Below, in pieces: positions 1-13,228 of a DNA stretch of 64,000 nucleotides (the stretch's first letter is position 1; the number at the start of each line of letters is the position of its first letter). Under the pieces are notes generated by a model. The model did no database searches and was not told where the DNA came from. It saw only the letters and a program-made list of their open reading frames with translations. The translations under genes were made by a program, and so were the position numbers. This DNA comes from Ecdyonurus torrentis. Lineage: Eukaryota > Arthropoda > Insecta > Ephemeroptera > Heptageniidae. The stretch is from assembly GCA_949318235.1 (NCBI GenBank), contig OX439131.1, positions 47,559,038 to 47,623,037 of the forward strand, read 5' to 3'.

Positions 1-152
1 TATTTTTAATGTCAAAATATTGCCATATAATATATATCATACTGCGACGAATAATATATTTAGAGAAGAATTTTTTTTACATCATAATTTGAAACTTTGT
101 TGCTATAATATAATAGAATCAAATTAACAAAAAGATTTTTTTTTCTTGGGAG

Positions 153-819
153 TTAAGGTACTACTTTAGGGTAGCGATGTTGTCGTAAAATTTAATTTAA
201 TACCACTTTTTAGGTTCATAATGAACCAAGGAACAATTCTCTATACTCCAAAAAGTTTCGGCTCAAATCAAATCTTCCGCAAATTAGCATTAAAAGTCGT
301 TGGGATACGCCCCCTTTAACACGCAAAACATACAAAACTTCAAGCTCCCCGTGTGCAAAATTTTTCTTGATCAACTTCTAAACAAAAAATACTAGTGTAT
401 TCTATAGATCAAGTTTTAATGGATTTGACTTTTTAAACGATTTTTACGAGACATTTATCGAGAAAAAAATTAATGAAGATTGCATATTCAAATTAACATG
501 GGTGAATTTGTGATAATTTTTTTCTCGGCAAATTCGTTCTAGAAAGATCTGAAAAATCATTTTTTATTAAAAATCAACACGAAAAACAAGCTAGTATTTT
601 TTTTAACCGCTGAAAAAATTTTGAAGTGGGTCAAAATTGGGGTCCAAATATAGATTCATTAGCATTAGGGGGCGGGGCATTTGCGATACTTTGACGCTCT
701 GTTGTGACAAGAGTTTTTAAGATAGAATTTTTTTGATTTCATTTTTGGGTACATCAGCCTGTACTTAATTCAAAGTCATAATAAAAAAATTTCACTCCTA
801 CCCTAAAGTAGTACCTTAA
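153..819. mobile_element. TTAA-flanked MITE, family T1 copy 1
   Basis: TTAA at 153-156 and 816-819 bounds inverted ends GGTACTACTTTAGGGTAG / CTACCCTAAAGTAGTACC. No coding capacity. It shares its interior with 3145-3738. TTAA targets fit Kolobok or piggyBac superfamilies; the source transposase is not visible. Confidence 0.75.
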
Positions 820-939
820 AATCGTTACATTTTAAAAGCAAGTTACAAAATATTTTAATAATTTTGTTCTATACATATCTGTAGACAAATTCATAAAATT
901 ATTTTATATCAAATTTAAAAAGTGAAAAATATTTAAAAG

Positions 940-2265
940 TAGGGTTGCCAACTATTCAGGATGCGAAAAAAGGACATGGCCCATACCTAACCGGGGGGTC
1001 TGGGGGGCAAAGCCCCCCAGAAGCCCGCCGCAGGCGCGAATTTTTTTATGCCGCGCCCCTTTTTCTTTGAAAAAAACAAGCAAAATAATCATTTTTATAA
1101 GTAATAAAAGTAAAGTTTAATATTCAATCTTGTGTATGTAACACATACTTTTTTAAAATTTAGATAGAAATTTCTTTATGTTTGGTAAAAAAAAAAGTTG
1201 CGATTTTTTTTTTTATGTTTTATTTTTAATGTTAAAAAAAAGAATAGAAATAGACTTTAGATCACTAGACTTAATGAATAGAATAATTTAAAAATACATT
1301 AAATAAAATGCACACATTTTTAATTAAATTTGACACTGACAATTATTAATAATTATTAGGGACCGGATCTCCAGTTTGTTCAGTTTTTGAAATATGCATG
1401 CTAGGTTACAGATGTCCACGAATCATGAATTTTTATTGCCAAAAATGCAAAAAAGTTTGGACTGAAAAAAACCGGTTTTTGAAATTTGTAAACTGGGTCA
1501 GTTATTTTAAGATTTTGTCAGTTTGTACCAGTGTTTCTCAGTTTTGGAAACTGAAAATAGACTTTTACTGTGCAAAAACTTAAAATAATGTGTTAAAAAA
1601 AAGGAAAAAAAAAAAAATTAAGGCATATCTCAAAATTATCTGATTTCAACTGAACACGAATAAAAAAAGGTTAAAAAGAAGTTTTCAAAAATACAAGAAC
1701 AGCTCTCATTGTTACTGGCTGGTAAAGTGTATCAAATAATAATTTAACCGATTTTTTTTTTTTTTTTTTTTCATAAAAAAAAATAATAATAATATCTTTT
1801 TTTATTGAAAAATGTTTGTTTCTAAGTTAAAAATTACCAAAACTGAATTTTCACTGTTTTTGTATAATTGAACTGAAAGTGAACTGATTTTGTTGTTTTT
1901 ACAAACTGATTATGCAAAATAACTGGACTGAATTCAGTACTGAAAATGCACATTTTCAAAACTGAAAATCCAGTTCCTAATTATTATTGATAACATATAT
2001 TTACATTAGTAGATAGGTTTCATAGATAATATAATTGCAAAAAATACTGTGTGCACTGCACATTGAACTTCTGTAAGTTGTATTTTTTTTTTATTATCAA
2101 TTAAATACTGTGCATGAAATGTAATTTTTAAAATTTTTAATATTTTTTTAATCTAAAATTTCTAATAAGGGGAGTAAAGTGTCCTTTTTTGGAAAAAAAG
2201 TAAAAAAGGACAAAAACCTCGAAAAAAGGACTGTCCTTCTGAAAAAAGGACAGTTGGTAACCCTA
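940..2265. mobile_element. hAT-like non-autonomous element with 8-bp TSD
   Basis: Inverted ends TAGGGTTGCCAACT / AGTTGGTAACCCTA are flanked by the 8-bp duplication tttaaaag (932-939, 2266-2273). It holds a G/C-rich palindromic patch (about 995-1060) and a nested element at 1359-1978. There is no transposase ORF. Confidence 0.8.
1359..1978. mobile_element. Nested element inside the 940-2265 hAT
   Basis: Imperfect inverted ends (ggaccggatctccag / ctgaaaatccagttcc) are flanked by aattatta on both sides (1351-1358, 1979-1986). The flank is low complexity, so the target duplication is suggestive only. The interior is full of cagtt/aactg motifs. Confidence 0.5.
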
Positions 2266-2971
2266 TTTAAAAGTTATTTTACGCATATTCTTATATTATA
2301 CTGTATTAGATGCATCATTGTAAAAATCCTAAATTTTTACTTTTGTAGTCTGACAGCGCAGACAAAGAAAAATTCTTTCAGGCGGGCATTTACCCTCTCA
2401 CATCTTCACCACAGAAATTACGTATATCTTTAATTTAAAAAAAAAAAAAATTGCATATCTTAATGCACTTTGTAGATGCAAAAGAAAACGTCACATAATC
2501 GGGACACGTCATAATTGGCAACGGTCATTGGTCGATCACGATCACTGGCTAAAAATTTCATTATTATAGTTGTATGTTAATTTTTTGCCTACGGGTATAG
2601 GGCTTATCGATGTTGAACTATTTATTATTATTTTTTTTCAGTTGCTTGTTTCAAAACAATGAAAATTGTTCAACACCAAAGCACTCATAAAGTATTGAGA
2701 ATGAGAACGAGTGCCAGAGTCAACAAGATGTAAAAATGTGCGCAAAATTGATTCACTAAAAGTTTTTTTGGCTCCTCCATCAAAAATTTCAGTTGTTCAT
2801 TGTTGAAAATTTTATAATGCCGGTAAGAAAATATAAATTAAATCTATAATCATTTAAAGTTCAGCTACGAGGCAAGGGCGTATCCAGGGGGGGGGGGCGA
2901 TCGCCCCCCCCCAAACGGTCCACGTGGGCGGAAAAAAAAAGAGGAAAAAAGAAAAAAAACGAGAGAAAGAA

Positions 2972-3011
<40 letters not shown>

Positions 3012-3144
3012 AAGGAAGGAAGGAAGGAAGGAAGGAAAGGAAAGGAAAGAAAAGAAAAATTATCTCCAAAAAATGAAATAAAAAATCGCAGCTACAGCGC
3101 TCTTTTCTTATTTACCTATAATACATAATTCATTTTTTTATTTA

Positions 3145-3738
3145 TTAAGGTCTTACTTTAGGGTAGCATTTTTGTCGTAACACTCAATTATGACATTTTT
3201 TAGCTTAAATGAACCAAAGAACTTAAATTCTCTAAACTCCAAGTTTCAGCTCAAATTAAATCTTCCGCAAATAAGCCCCCTTTAGCGTGTATATTATAGA
3301 TACGAAATTTCAAGCTCACCGTGTGCAAAATTAAATTGATCAACTTCTCAACAATTAATACCAGCGTAATCTGCAGATCTATTCTTTTAATGAATTTGAG
3401 ATTTAAAACAAATTTAACGACATTTTTTCAAAGAAAAAGATTATTGAAGATTGCATATATTAAAATTAAAATGGGTCAATTTGTGATTTTTCTTCTCGGC
3501 AATGCGTTCTGGAAAAAATCTGAAAGTTATTTTTCATTAAAAGTTATCTTATTTAGTATTTTCTTAAACCACTGTAAATTCGCATTAGCAAAGGAGATTT
3601 TCCAACACTTTGTTGCTCTGTTCAATTTTGTGACGATAGTTTTTGAGATACAATTTTTTAAATTTCATTTTTGGGTACAGCAACCTGAACTTATTAAAAA
3701 TGATAACAAAAATACACTGCTACATAATAGTACCTTAT
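3145..3738. mobile_element. TTAA-flanked MITE, family T1 copy 2
   Basis: Diverged copy of 153-819: the same end (tcttactttagggtag) and shared interior blocks such as ctcaaattaaatcttccgca. The right target is TTAT instead of TTAA. It is nested in the 2873-4863 hAT. Confidence 0.75.
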
Positions 3739-3944
3739 ATTTATTTTACTTTCTTCGCTCCCCCCCCCCCCCCCCCCCGCGCATCCCTCCCTAATAAACT
3801 ACTTTGTGAGGAAAAATGAGCAAAATAACAAAAATAATGGACCACTTGCAAGAAACGAACTCTTTCAAATAAATTTGAACTTTTCAAGGAGTTCTGCGTT
3901 TTTATTTTTTATTATTTTTTTTTTTAATCTTATTATAATCACAG

Positions 3945-4146
3945 ATTAAAGGCTATTGGGCTAAAAAAAAATCTTTGACATTTAAATATCTATAAAAGCA
4001 CGTGCAAAAGTATGTTTAATTTCTCCGGAATCGGTGGAGTAGTTTCTCAAAAATCGCAAAAGAGGTGTTTTTCTTCATCAGCGTAATATTAAACTAGGGG
4101 ACTCTTAGTTATCCCCCGCGCTAAACAGCGATGAGCTCATCCATTA
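3945..4146. mobile_element. GGTTATCGGTTTA-family MITE, decayed copy
   Basis: Diverged relative of 34101-34312, recognised by ggagtagtttctcaaaaatc, the taatattaaactagggga block and cgctaaacagcgat near the end. Confidence 0.5.
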
Positions 4147-4498
4147 AATCTAATGTATCATGATCTTGCTTTTATAATTTTATGTGTGTTGTTTAGAACC
4201 AATTTTTGTTCAAAAGTCTTATTATTTTATAAGGTTCTTAAAATTCTGTAGGTGACAAATTCAGTCTAAATTGACAATTTTATGCGAAAATTTCATTTGC
4301 ATGATAAAAATTAGACCCCTATTTGGATAATTTTTTTTTCTTATACGAGCTCAATTTTTAAATTAAATTGAGGTGCATTATTTTTGGCATTTAAAATATA
4401 ACGACTTGCTAATTGTTTATTAAGCAAAAATTCTTGTGGTTACTCTGTAATGAGATAAAATTTAAAACATAGATTTGGAATTTCAAAAATATGAAATA

Positions 4499-4550
<52 letters not shown>

Positions 4551-4871
4551 ATAGCTTTAATTTTTTTTTTTTTTTTTTTGAAGGTTTCAGCATAGAGAAA
4601 TGGTTTCAGTTGACAATTTGCACATATTTTCCAATGTCATTAAACAAGGGTGGGAAAAAAACGCGATAAAAAAATTAAAAAATTAAACTAAAATAATTTT
4701 AAAATTATTTTCTCAAGTATACTATTTTTGTGTTGTTCCCAAAAAGGGGCGTGTCCGAAAAAAAATTTTCGCCGGCGGCGGGCTGCCCCCTACCCCGTCC
4801 CCAAACTGGAAAAATTTCCCTGGTGTCGCCCCCCCCCAAACCAAATTCCTAGATCCGCCCTTGCTACGAGG

Positions 4872-7100
4872 AACTGTAATTTTTCGCGCAATAAATATAA
4901 CCTATCCTTTTATTTAATGGAAGTCAATTTTGCGCACATTTTTCATCTTTTTACTCTGACTGAAAATTGCAATGTTCACATCCTAGATCATTTTTGAATT
5001 GCATTTTTTACTTCATAGTGATGTGTAATTTTTAATATTTGCAAACATATTCTGAAGCAAACAATTTGAAATTTTTACTAAATCTCAATTTAACATTGTA
5101 AGCCAAATATCTTGCTAAAATTAACAAAACCATAAACAAAATTTGAACATATATTATAGACATATATATATATATTTTAAGTTAATGAAATGTTCTGATT
5201 AAGTGAATTTATATAATTAAATAGCTATCAGTTCTTTTAGTTTTATTAATTTAATTATAGTTATTAATGTTATTATTATTATTTTATCATATTGGCGCAG
5301 TTTCAACCAATTTATTTATATTTATTTATTTTATTTTGTTATACTGGAGATGATTTCATGAATATAGTATGTCATGGAAAATTTAAAATATTTCATAATT
5401 TTAAAATGACTATAATAAAAATCTTTTTTTTTCCAAGGCACGCGCATCAACAAAAGAGCTAGGATAGCGTGAATAGTATATAAATATTGTGTTTTAGATA
5501 CTTTCATGGGCCCATTTGTATTGAACGGGAGCGAGAATATATTTATTTTAAAAAGTATATTTTAGTGTGTTTTTCCAGTTGATGAAAGATTTGTACTTTT
5601 TTCAACTTTATTTCATTAAAAAAATGCGATGAAATACATTTTCTAAATAGTGTTTGCGGGGGTCGAGTTCAATTTTTCATCCGTGATTTAAAGAGGGCCC
5701 AAACGTGGTTCGGGAGGGCCCACCCGGCGATCGCCAGTCTCGCCATATATATGGTCAGTCCGGCCATATATTCAGAGCACAATTAGAAAATATGCTAAAT
5801 AATTGATATAGTTTTATCTTTATATATAGCAAGAAATAAACCCCCCTTGTAGTTTTTTTTTTTTTTTTTTTTTTTTTTTGTACTGCGTTACTAAATCTTA
5901 ACATATTGTGCGAGCTAGAGACAAAATTAAAAAACATGAGAGTAAAAGAGTTCTTTTTTTTTTCTGCTATAGCTGTTCGTTTGACTACATTTTTTGGTGC
6001 TTCTTTTAGCTATTGAAAGGTCAAGTAGGTGCCTTAACTCTTTGCATGCTGGTGTCCAAAAATTATTAAAAGTTATACAGTTAACCTGGGGTAAAAATGT
6101 CGATATATAATCAAAGGTATGACAAACAAAAATAATGATTTTAAAGCATATTTGTTCCTTTTTTTATTAACTTTCGTTTTTTCCTCATAAGAAATTTATT
6201 CTGGACATTTTTTTCTTCTTTATTTGAATTATTAATGTTTGAATTCTGATGAATTTTGAAATCCTTTATTTATTTCACATATTCCTTTTTCCATATAAAC
6301 TATTGTAAAAACCAAAAATTAATGATATTAATTTTACTGTTTGTTATTATATATATTATGCTATTTTAGCTATTAATTGTGATTATTTGATCTTATATAT
6401 TGGCTTGTTACTTGGGGGTTATTGGAACGTTTAGATCAAATTACTTATCAACTTATAGGTATACTCTAGCTTGACTCTTAACTTTTTTGTATACCTGAGA
6501 TCCCTCACTAGTAGGAATTATGCTATGGTTTGAGGAATTGCATGAATATAAGTAGTATAACAATTTAGTATTTATATATTGACATTATTATTATTATTTA
6601 GATATATAACATTGGCTTTATGATCAATTAAATTAACTTACGGTTCGAAGAGTTGTCGATTCATTATATAATAAGTAGAGTGATTATTACTTTGCTTGTT
6701 TTTTTAACTTGCATTATTACCAATTATATTATGCTTTTTGTTGTAATTTTTTTTTTAATTCTTTTTCTTCAGTAAAAATAATGATGAATAGTTGTGAATG
6801 CTGGTGTTTTAAATTGTTACAAATAAGTTTTGATCAGATAGTGAGAGTGAAAACTGAAAACCATAAATTTAAAATTTAAACTTTTTTGTGTATAAAATAA
6901 CATAAATTTACTTAAATAAGCATTCGATTCTAATTTATTTGTTGCAAATTTGCGCAGCAATTTTTGTTTAAAAACAACTTTATTTTTAAATACGAATAAA
7001 TAAATATTGTGCTGCGCAAGTTAAAAATAAAATAAAAATTAAAAAAACGGCAATCTTATCCTCCTCTTTCTTTTATTATTTGAATTTTCAGCCTTCAATA
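4872..7100. other. AT-rich stretch without a gene
   Basis: No exon-like ORF or clear transposon end was found. Only short A/T tracts, a GC-richer patch near 5690-5740 (two gagggccca-type boxes) and a poly(T) at 5852-5879 stand out. Confidence 0.5.
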
Positions 7101-7116
7101 AGTTAGAAAATTACAG

Positions 7117-7997
7117 TTACAGTTTCAATTGATCTCAAAGAAGGTGAATTTAGAAGAAAAAATAAATGATGAATGAAAAAGAAAGAAAATATTTTAGGCG
7201 TTTTTTTTTTTTTTCTCCATATATATTTATAAATTTATTTAGTCAAACTTATATAAATTTTACCTTTGATGTAAAATAACAAAAATGATAATGTATATTA
7301 TATTAGTTTGCAAAAATTGACGTATATTATATACATATAATACAACTTACAATTAAGACAAGCTAATGATTTTCATAATGTTCAAACAGTCAAATAAAAT
7401 AGGTCAGAATTGTCAGAAATCTATTTTTGTTAACAGATTGAAACTGCACAATGAACTAAAGAATGAAGTTAAAGAACTGAACATGAAGATATCAAGAAAG
7501 AACTCTTGAAATTAATTAAGCAAGAAGATCAGTGTTAGATAGACTAGCCAATCAGATAGAATTTGAAAACAAGTATAGTGATCAGAAGAACATAACAAGA
7601 AAATAAATTAAAATAAGAACAAAAATGAAAAATAATATAGCATTAAATTTTTGCTAATATATACTACACTATAATACACCACTATACTACTACTTTATAT
7701 TATATAGTATATATACTATATATTATACTATCGTAGAAAATATATATAGCTATTATTAGCTTCAAAAATGAAATAAAACTTCATTTTTAAATTATTAGAA
7801 TTATTTATTAGTTGTTAAAGATATTTCATAGACTTCACATATAAAAATTAATATTTTCTAGTATATAAAACGACATAATGCATTAGAGATGTGGCGAGTG
7901 TGTTTATTCTAACTGACGATTTTCTTTATTTCACTCTTTTTATTAGTATTTTACTTTAATTTTAATTTATTATTTTCCTTTTTCTGCATATAATATA

Positions 7998-8050
<53 letters not shown>
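7117..8050. repeat. Segmental direct repeat, copy 1
   Basis: Two blocks recur in the same orientation downstream: 7117-7330 matches 10290-10510, and about 7586-8050 matches 14483-14976 (including acttcacrtataaaaatta and agatgtggcgagtgtgttt), both copies ending in an (AT) run. The copy is AT-rich with no ORF. Confidence 0.8.
7989..8050. repeat. (AT)n microsatellite
   Basis: Nearly uninterrupted AT dinucleotides at the end of segmental repeat copy 1. Confidence 0.9.
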
Positions 8051-8053
<3 letters not shown>

Positions 8054-8154
8054 AAGACAATACTATGTTTTGAGGCAAATGGTCAGCACAGAGATAGTAT
8101 GCTTGGCCCAGTGCTGTGCGTACGTCTGTCTCTATACGTTTAATTTATCAAAAA

Positions 8155-9160
8155 TAGTATTGGTGTATACATACGAACATTGTACATATACCATGCTAAA
8201 CACCTCATGGTGCGCAGAAGTCAGCATAGGTAATTTTATAAACTGACGACGCACGATCTCAGAAAACACAACGCTACCCGCATTTAGCCTCAGCTAGTTT
8301 ACGGCCTCGCACTTCGCACAAGCACGACATATGACTTATAGGAGAACTGTAGCGCAAACGAGAACCGAAACCCAACCAGTTACCTCGCTCAATGATTTCC
8401 ATCCCCGTGACCCAGCTGGTCACCCAGCTCAAAGTTATCGCAAAGTCAAAATGCGCCGATGATAATGATGTAGCTATCCGCTGGCGCCCGCGCATAATTC
8501 CGCTTGTAAATCAGGCGTCCACCCCTCACCAAACTCGTGGCCATAACTACCTAGCTAACTGTAAGTGGACCACGTCTTTCTCCCTCACACGTTACATTTC
8601 TAAGACGCAAAGGTTATAACAACAAATGCAGGGTATAGCTGTGAGCAAGGATGCCTTGCTGTGACTCGCTGATTTGAAGTTAACCCTGCATTTGCTCTAA
8701 TAACCTTTGCGTTTTAGAAATGTAACGTGTGAGGGAGAAAGACGTGGTTCACTTACAGTTAGCTAGGTAGTTATGGCCACGAGTTTGGTGAGGGGTGGAC
8801 GCCTGATTTACAAGCGGAATTATGCGCGGGCGCCAGCGTGTAGCTACATCATTATCATCGGCGCATCTTGACTTGCAATAACTTTGAGCTGGGTGACCAG
8901 CTGGGTCACGGGGATGGAAGTCATGGAGCGAGGCAAACTCGCTGGATTTCGGTTCTCGTTTGCGCTACAGTTCTCCTATAAGTCATGTCGTACTTGTGCG
9001 AAGTGCGAGGCCGTTAGCTCCGGCTAAATACGGGTTGCGTTGTGTTTTCTGAGATCGTGCGTCGTCAGTTTATAAAATTACCTGTGCTGACTTCTGCGCA
9101 CCATGAGGTGTTTAGCATGATATATGTACTAATGTATCAATGTATGTATACAATAATACA
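8155..9160. mobile_element. Large palindrome (about 480-bp arms)
   Basis: Arms 8155-8633 and 8682-9160 are near-perfect inverted copies around a spacer of about 48 bp. Matching pairs include catgctaaacacctcatgg / ccatgaggtgtttagcatg and cgcaaaggttataa / ttataacctttgcg-type blocks. The arms are less AT-rich than the flanks. ORFs of 60-75 codons on both strands mirror each other and are by-products. Family unknown. Confidence 0.8.
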
Positions 9161-9230
9161 TTTTTTTATATAATAAATTAATTAAACGTCGAGGCAAGTG
9201 GTCTCCACAACACGGAGAGAAACGTACTAT

Positions 9231-9913
9231 GCCACGGAAAAAAATTGTTACCAACTAGAGTTAATTGATCTTAACTCAGTGAACGCATTATTGATATTCT
9301 GATACTTAATTAGCAATTAATTTAGACCACAGTGGTGCTTCTTGATGGACCATTTCTACAGTTCGATATCACGGAGATGCTGGTGCTGCTAACAATAAGT
9401 GACAACACAAGTGCTACCCCACTATCATTTGTACCCCTGACTGTGACAAAAACTGAAAGTGAAAATCTAGCCCCTGCCCCCAACCTGCAATACAGTGTAG
9501 TTCTCATGAGAGATTAATAAATTAAGTAATTAAAGTGAAATATTTGTGTATTATTTAATTTACCTTGTTTATATAATAAAAAAATAAATCAATTTATAAA
9601 TATCCGACTATATTTATAATAAATAATTTAAGTTGATAAAATATAACAACCTTGTCATTAATAGTAAATAGCATAGATAGTAAAAAGCTAATAAGTTAGG
9701 ATAGTAAAACTGATTAACTTGAGTTAGCTACAATTTAAAAAAAAAAAAAGTTGGTAAAATTTACTAACTTGTCAATTACATACTATCACTCTGTTGTTGA
9801 TTGAGTTAACTAACTTTTGTTAGTTAAATTAACTAAGAAAGATCGCTAAGTACTTTTCAACTAAAAATTTTAGTAACATACAGCTAACTGTTAGTAGAAA
9901 TTTTTTTCCGTGG
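9231..9913. mobile_element. MITE with CCACGGAAAAAAATT ends
   Basis: Inverted ends ccacggaaaaaaat / atttttttccgtgg, with ctat on both sides as a possible 4-bp target copy. The interior is AT-rich with repeated taactaa/ttagtta motifs that fold on themselves. No transposase. Confidence 0.6.
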
Positions 9914-10011
9914 CTATTGGCTTCAGTCGTCTTGGTGACAGCTTTGAAGTGCGGTGCCTGGTTCTATTGGATCCAGTGCTGTGACCTCTGAGGTCTTGTT
10001 TGCTAATAAAG

Positions 10012-10012
<1 letters not shown>

Positions 10013-10100
<88 letters not shown>

Positions 10101-10112
10101 ATATATATATAT
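10013..10112. repeat. (AT)n microsatellite
   Basis: About 100 bp of AT/TA dinucleotides just before segmental repeat copy 2. Confidence 0.9.
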
Positions 10113-10289
10113 GTCCCAACGTGAACAGCAGAAAGAAGACGTGCTCTGCCCAGTTCCCAAATTTATTATTATATATATTTTTTTACAAATTTAGTCTAAT
10201 AAATACTTCAAATTTTTTAATTAGGTTTCATAATATAATGAATTATAATGTCAAGCTATATAAAGTAAGTTTTATCTCTGTACTCGCAA

Positions 10290-10510
10290 TTACAGTTTCA
10301 ATTGATCTCAAAGGGGAATTTAGAAGAAAAAATAAATGATGAATGAAAAAGAAAGAAAATATATTAAGTTTTTTTTTCCCCCCCATTATTAAATTTATTT
10401 AGTCAATCTATTACATAAATTTTACCTTTGATGTAAAATTACAAAAATGATTATTTATATTATTTTAGTTTGCAAAAATTGAGATAAATACATATAAGAG
10501 GATTAAATTA
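10290..10510. repeat. Segmental direct repeat, copy 2, left part
   Basis: Matches 7117-7330 (tttcaattgatctcaaag, gatgaatgaaaaagaaag, attttacctttgatgtaaaa). The remainder of this copy resumes at 14483 after a transposon block. Confidence 0.75.
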
Positions 10511-10520
10511 TATGCATCAG

Positions 10521-11660
10521 TATAATTCGCATGAGTAGAATGAAAAGCTCGTATTAGAAATTCCCGTGTTTTCGAAGTTTGAATCGTTATAATACAAAAA
10601 TAAAAAGTCAAAAAGTCAAAAAAAAAAAAAAAAAAAAAAAAAAAATGAAATTACTTTTGTCGTGCGGCTTATGAATCTGACAATATATTTTATAATTTTC
10701 ATATTTTATCGCAAACAGTTCGTTCACAATTCATCAATTAGTAAACTAAAGCACCCTGTTTTCGAAAGTTGTTCATAAAAGTGTTATTAAAATTATTTTT
10801 CCCATGCAACAACAAGCAATACAAATTTCAAATTAATATCATAGAGTCAAGAAATGTTACTTATTCCTAATGTGCAGTTGAATTTTTTTTTGCAAGCAAC
10901 CCCTTTGCCAAAATTTGCAAAAAAAGGATCTCGCGTTCTATTGATGCCTTGAAGCTGAAAATTATTTTAGGGGTGCAATTTCATATTCTTAAAAGATTTC
11001 TTTGCAATATACAAAATTATTTTAAAATTAACTAAAATTTATAAATTAATTAATTTATAACCCCTGTATTTACGCAAAAAGCAGTACATAAAATGCCTGA
11101 TGTCCGGAACCAGCAGTATACATCAAATTTTAAAAAATTGATTTAATATTATGGAAATAAGATATTTACAATATTAGCAAAAGAACATTTAAGGGATACA
11201 AAATTGCACCCCTAAAATAATATTCAGCTTCAAACCATTAATAGAACGCGAGATCCGTTTTTTTGCAAATTTTAGTAAAGGGTTTGCTTGCAAAAAAATT
11301 TCAACTGTACATTAAGAATAAGCAAAATTTCTTGACTCTATGTCTCTATGATATTAATTTGAAATTTTTATTGCTTGTTGTTGCATGGGAAAAATAATTG
11401 TAATAACACTTTTTTGGACAACTTTCGAAAACAGGGTGTTTTAGTTTACTAATTGATGAATTGTGAACGAACTGTTTGCGATAAAAATATGAAAATTATA
11501 AAATATATTGTCAGATTCATAAGCCGCACGACAAAAGTAATTTCAATTTTTTTTTTTTTTTTTTGACTCTTTATTTTTGTATTAATTATAACGATTCAAA
11601 TTTCAAAAACACGGGAATTTCTAATATACGAGCTTTTCTACTCGTGCGAATTATTATACA
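10521..11660. mobile_element. Long inverted-repeat element (about 460-bp arms)
   Basis: Arms about 10521-10985 and 11205-11660 are inverted copies (aattcgcatgagtag / ctactcgtgcgaatt; ggatctcgcgttctattgat and its reverse). The spacer is about 220 bp and AT-rich. No coding capacity. A poly(A)/poly(T) pair of unequal length sits at the same place in the two arms. Confidence 0.75.
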
Positions 11661-11667
11661 CTATGTA

Positions 11668-12716
11668 CCCTGCTCGAAAATCTTGCCAAGTTCTTGTCAG
11701 GAACTTACCAAGAACTTAGCAAGTTCTTGTTTAAGATCTTGTCAAGATCGTGCCACGATCTTGTCAAGATCGTGTTAAGATCGTGTCAAGATCTTGCCAA
11801 AATCGTGTCAAGATCTTGACAAGATCGTGTCAAGTTCTTGCAAAATCGTGCCAAGTTCTTGACAAGATCTTGGATAAATAATTAATTTTAATTAAAATTA
11901 ATAATTAAAATGTAGGAAAATTTATTCTGCACATTCTGCAGTACACAATAAAGAGAAATCAATAAAAAAACATTTCTAGCGCAATAAAAAAGTTGGTCAC
12001 CCATCCATCTACTAAACTCGCTCCACGTTGCTTGACTTTGGTGATCACTAATGAGGCTGTCCTTACACTGCTCTTTTCTGACTCTTATGGACTTTACGTA
12101 TTATTTGCGCTATATAAAGTTCTAAATGTTTGGACTTAGATTGTCGAGATGTCAGAAAGGTTAAAAATATGAAATTTGGTTTCTAGGGGTTAAAAGGGAT
12201 GAGGAACCTGTTCTTGGCATTAAAAATGTTCTATCAAAACTCCTTAACCCTTTTTTCAACCCCTAAATAATATTCCAAGATCTTACCAAGAACTTGTCAA
12301 GATTTCGAGCCAAGAAATTTCTGAATCAAGAAATCTTAAATTTTTTACAAATTTTGCCAAGATTGAACCAAGAAACTGAATCCTGGCAAGAACTTGCCAA
12401 GATTTTTTTAAATATTTATAAGAAATTAGCCAAGATCTTGGCAAGAAATCGTAACTAAGATCTTGGTAAATTTCTTGTCAAGAACTTGCCAAGAACTAAG
12501 ATCTTGGCATAATCTTACTAAGATCTTGCCAAGAAAATGTTTATCAAGATCTTGAAGTAAGTTCTTGGTAAGAACTTACCAAGAAATACTCAGTCAAGAT
12601 CTTGAGACAAGTTCTTGGCAAGTTCTTACTAAGAAACTGTTTCTTGGCAGGAACTTGCCAAGTTCTTGCTAAGAAACGGGTTTTTGGCAAGAACTTGGCA
12701 AGATTTTCGAGCAGGG
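11668..12716 (-). mobile_element. 1,049-bp CAAGATCTTG-rich element, copy 1
   Basis: Ends CCCTGCTCGAAAATCTTGCC / GGCAAGATTTTCGAGCAGGG are inverted. Both subterminal regions are packed with palindromic decamers of the type CAAG(A/T)TCTTG and their variants. The interior has a 5S-rRNA-like segment reading on the - strand (11992-12052). It is the reverse complement of 13229-14277 over its whole length. No ORF. Confidence 0.85.
11992..12052 (-). ncRNA. 5S-rRNA-like segment, copy 1
   Basis: Mirror copy of 13893-13953 in the inverted element: ggtcacccatccatctacta on the + strand is the complement of the conserved 5S box C region. Confidence 0.55.
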
Positions 12717-13228
12717 TTCCCTGTATAGTTTTGTGAATAACAGAAATTTGATATCATTCTATTTTATTTCCATTACCTTTTCTTTTAATTTTTCATAAAA
12801 AAAAAAATAATAAATAAAATAAAATAAAGAGATATAAAAGAATTTGCACTTTATTTTTTTTTAGATAATTCTTTTATATATATAGGCCAATATAGGGTAT
12901 CATTTCCAATAGTTGATTTTCTTGTCCAATGCAAAAAAATTGCTAACTAAAAAAAAAAGAAGAAAATTTCATCGTAATTAAAATAAGGAAATGCTTTGTA
13001 CCTATCCCGCATTTTAAATTTTTCGGAATCAGTGCAAGATAGTTTTGTTTTCTTAAAAATTACAGCAAAAAAAAAAAAAAATAAAATAAAAAAAAAAATC
13101 GAAGCACCTTGGACCTTGGATGGTGCAACTTCACCGCCGAGCTACGAGCTATATAATATATATCATGCTCGTATCAAGCCGAGAAAATTGAAAATCATGC
13201 GTTTTACGTATGTAATATAATTTATATT

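Larger units (their letters stand above)
2873..4863. mobile_element. hAT-like non-autonomous element with 8-bp TSD
   Basis: Ends CAAGGGCGTATCCAGG / CCTAGATCCGCCCTTG are flanked by ctacgagg (2865-2872, 4864-4871). It carries poly(G)/poly(C) next to the ends, a TTAA element (3145-3738), a partial MITE (about 3945-4146) and a 46-bp poly(A). No transposase. Confidence 0.85.

Noticed and set aside
3321..3794. 157-codon ORF
   Set aside because: Falls in a TTAA-MITE and hAT interior, is Phe/Leu-rich without a domain, and ends in a poly(C) tract.
8274..8619. Paired ORFs on both strands in the 8-9 kb palindrome
   Set aside because: Mirror images in the arms, no domain and no splice context; explained by the higher GC of the element.
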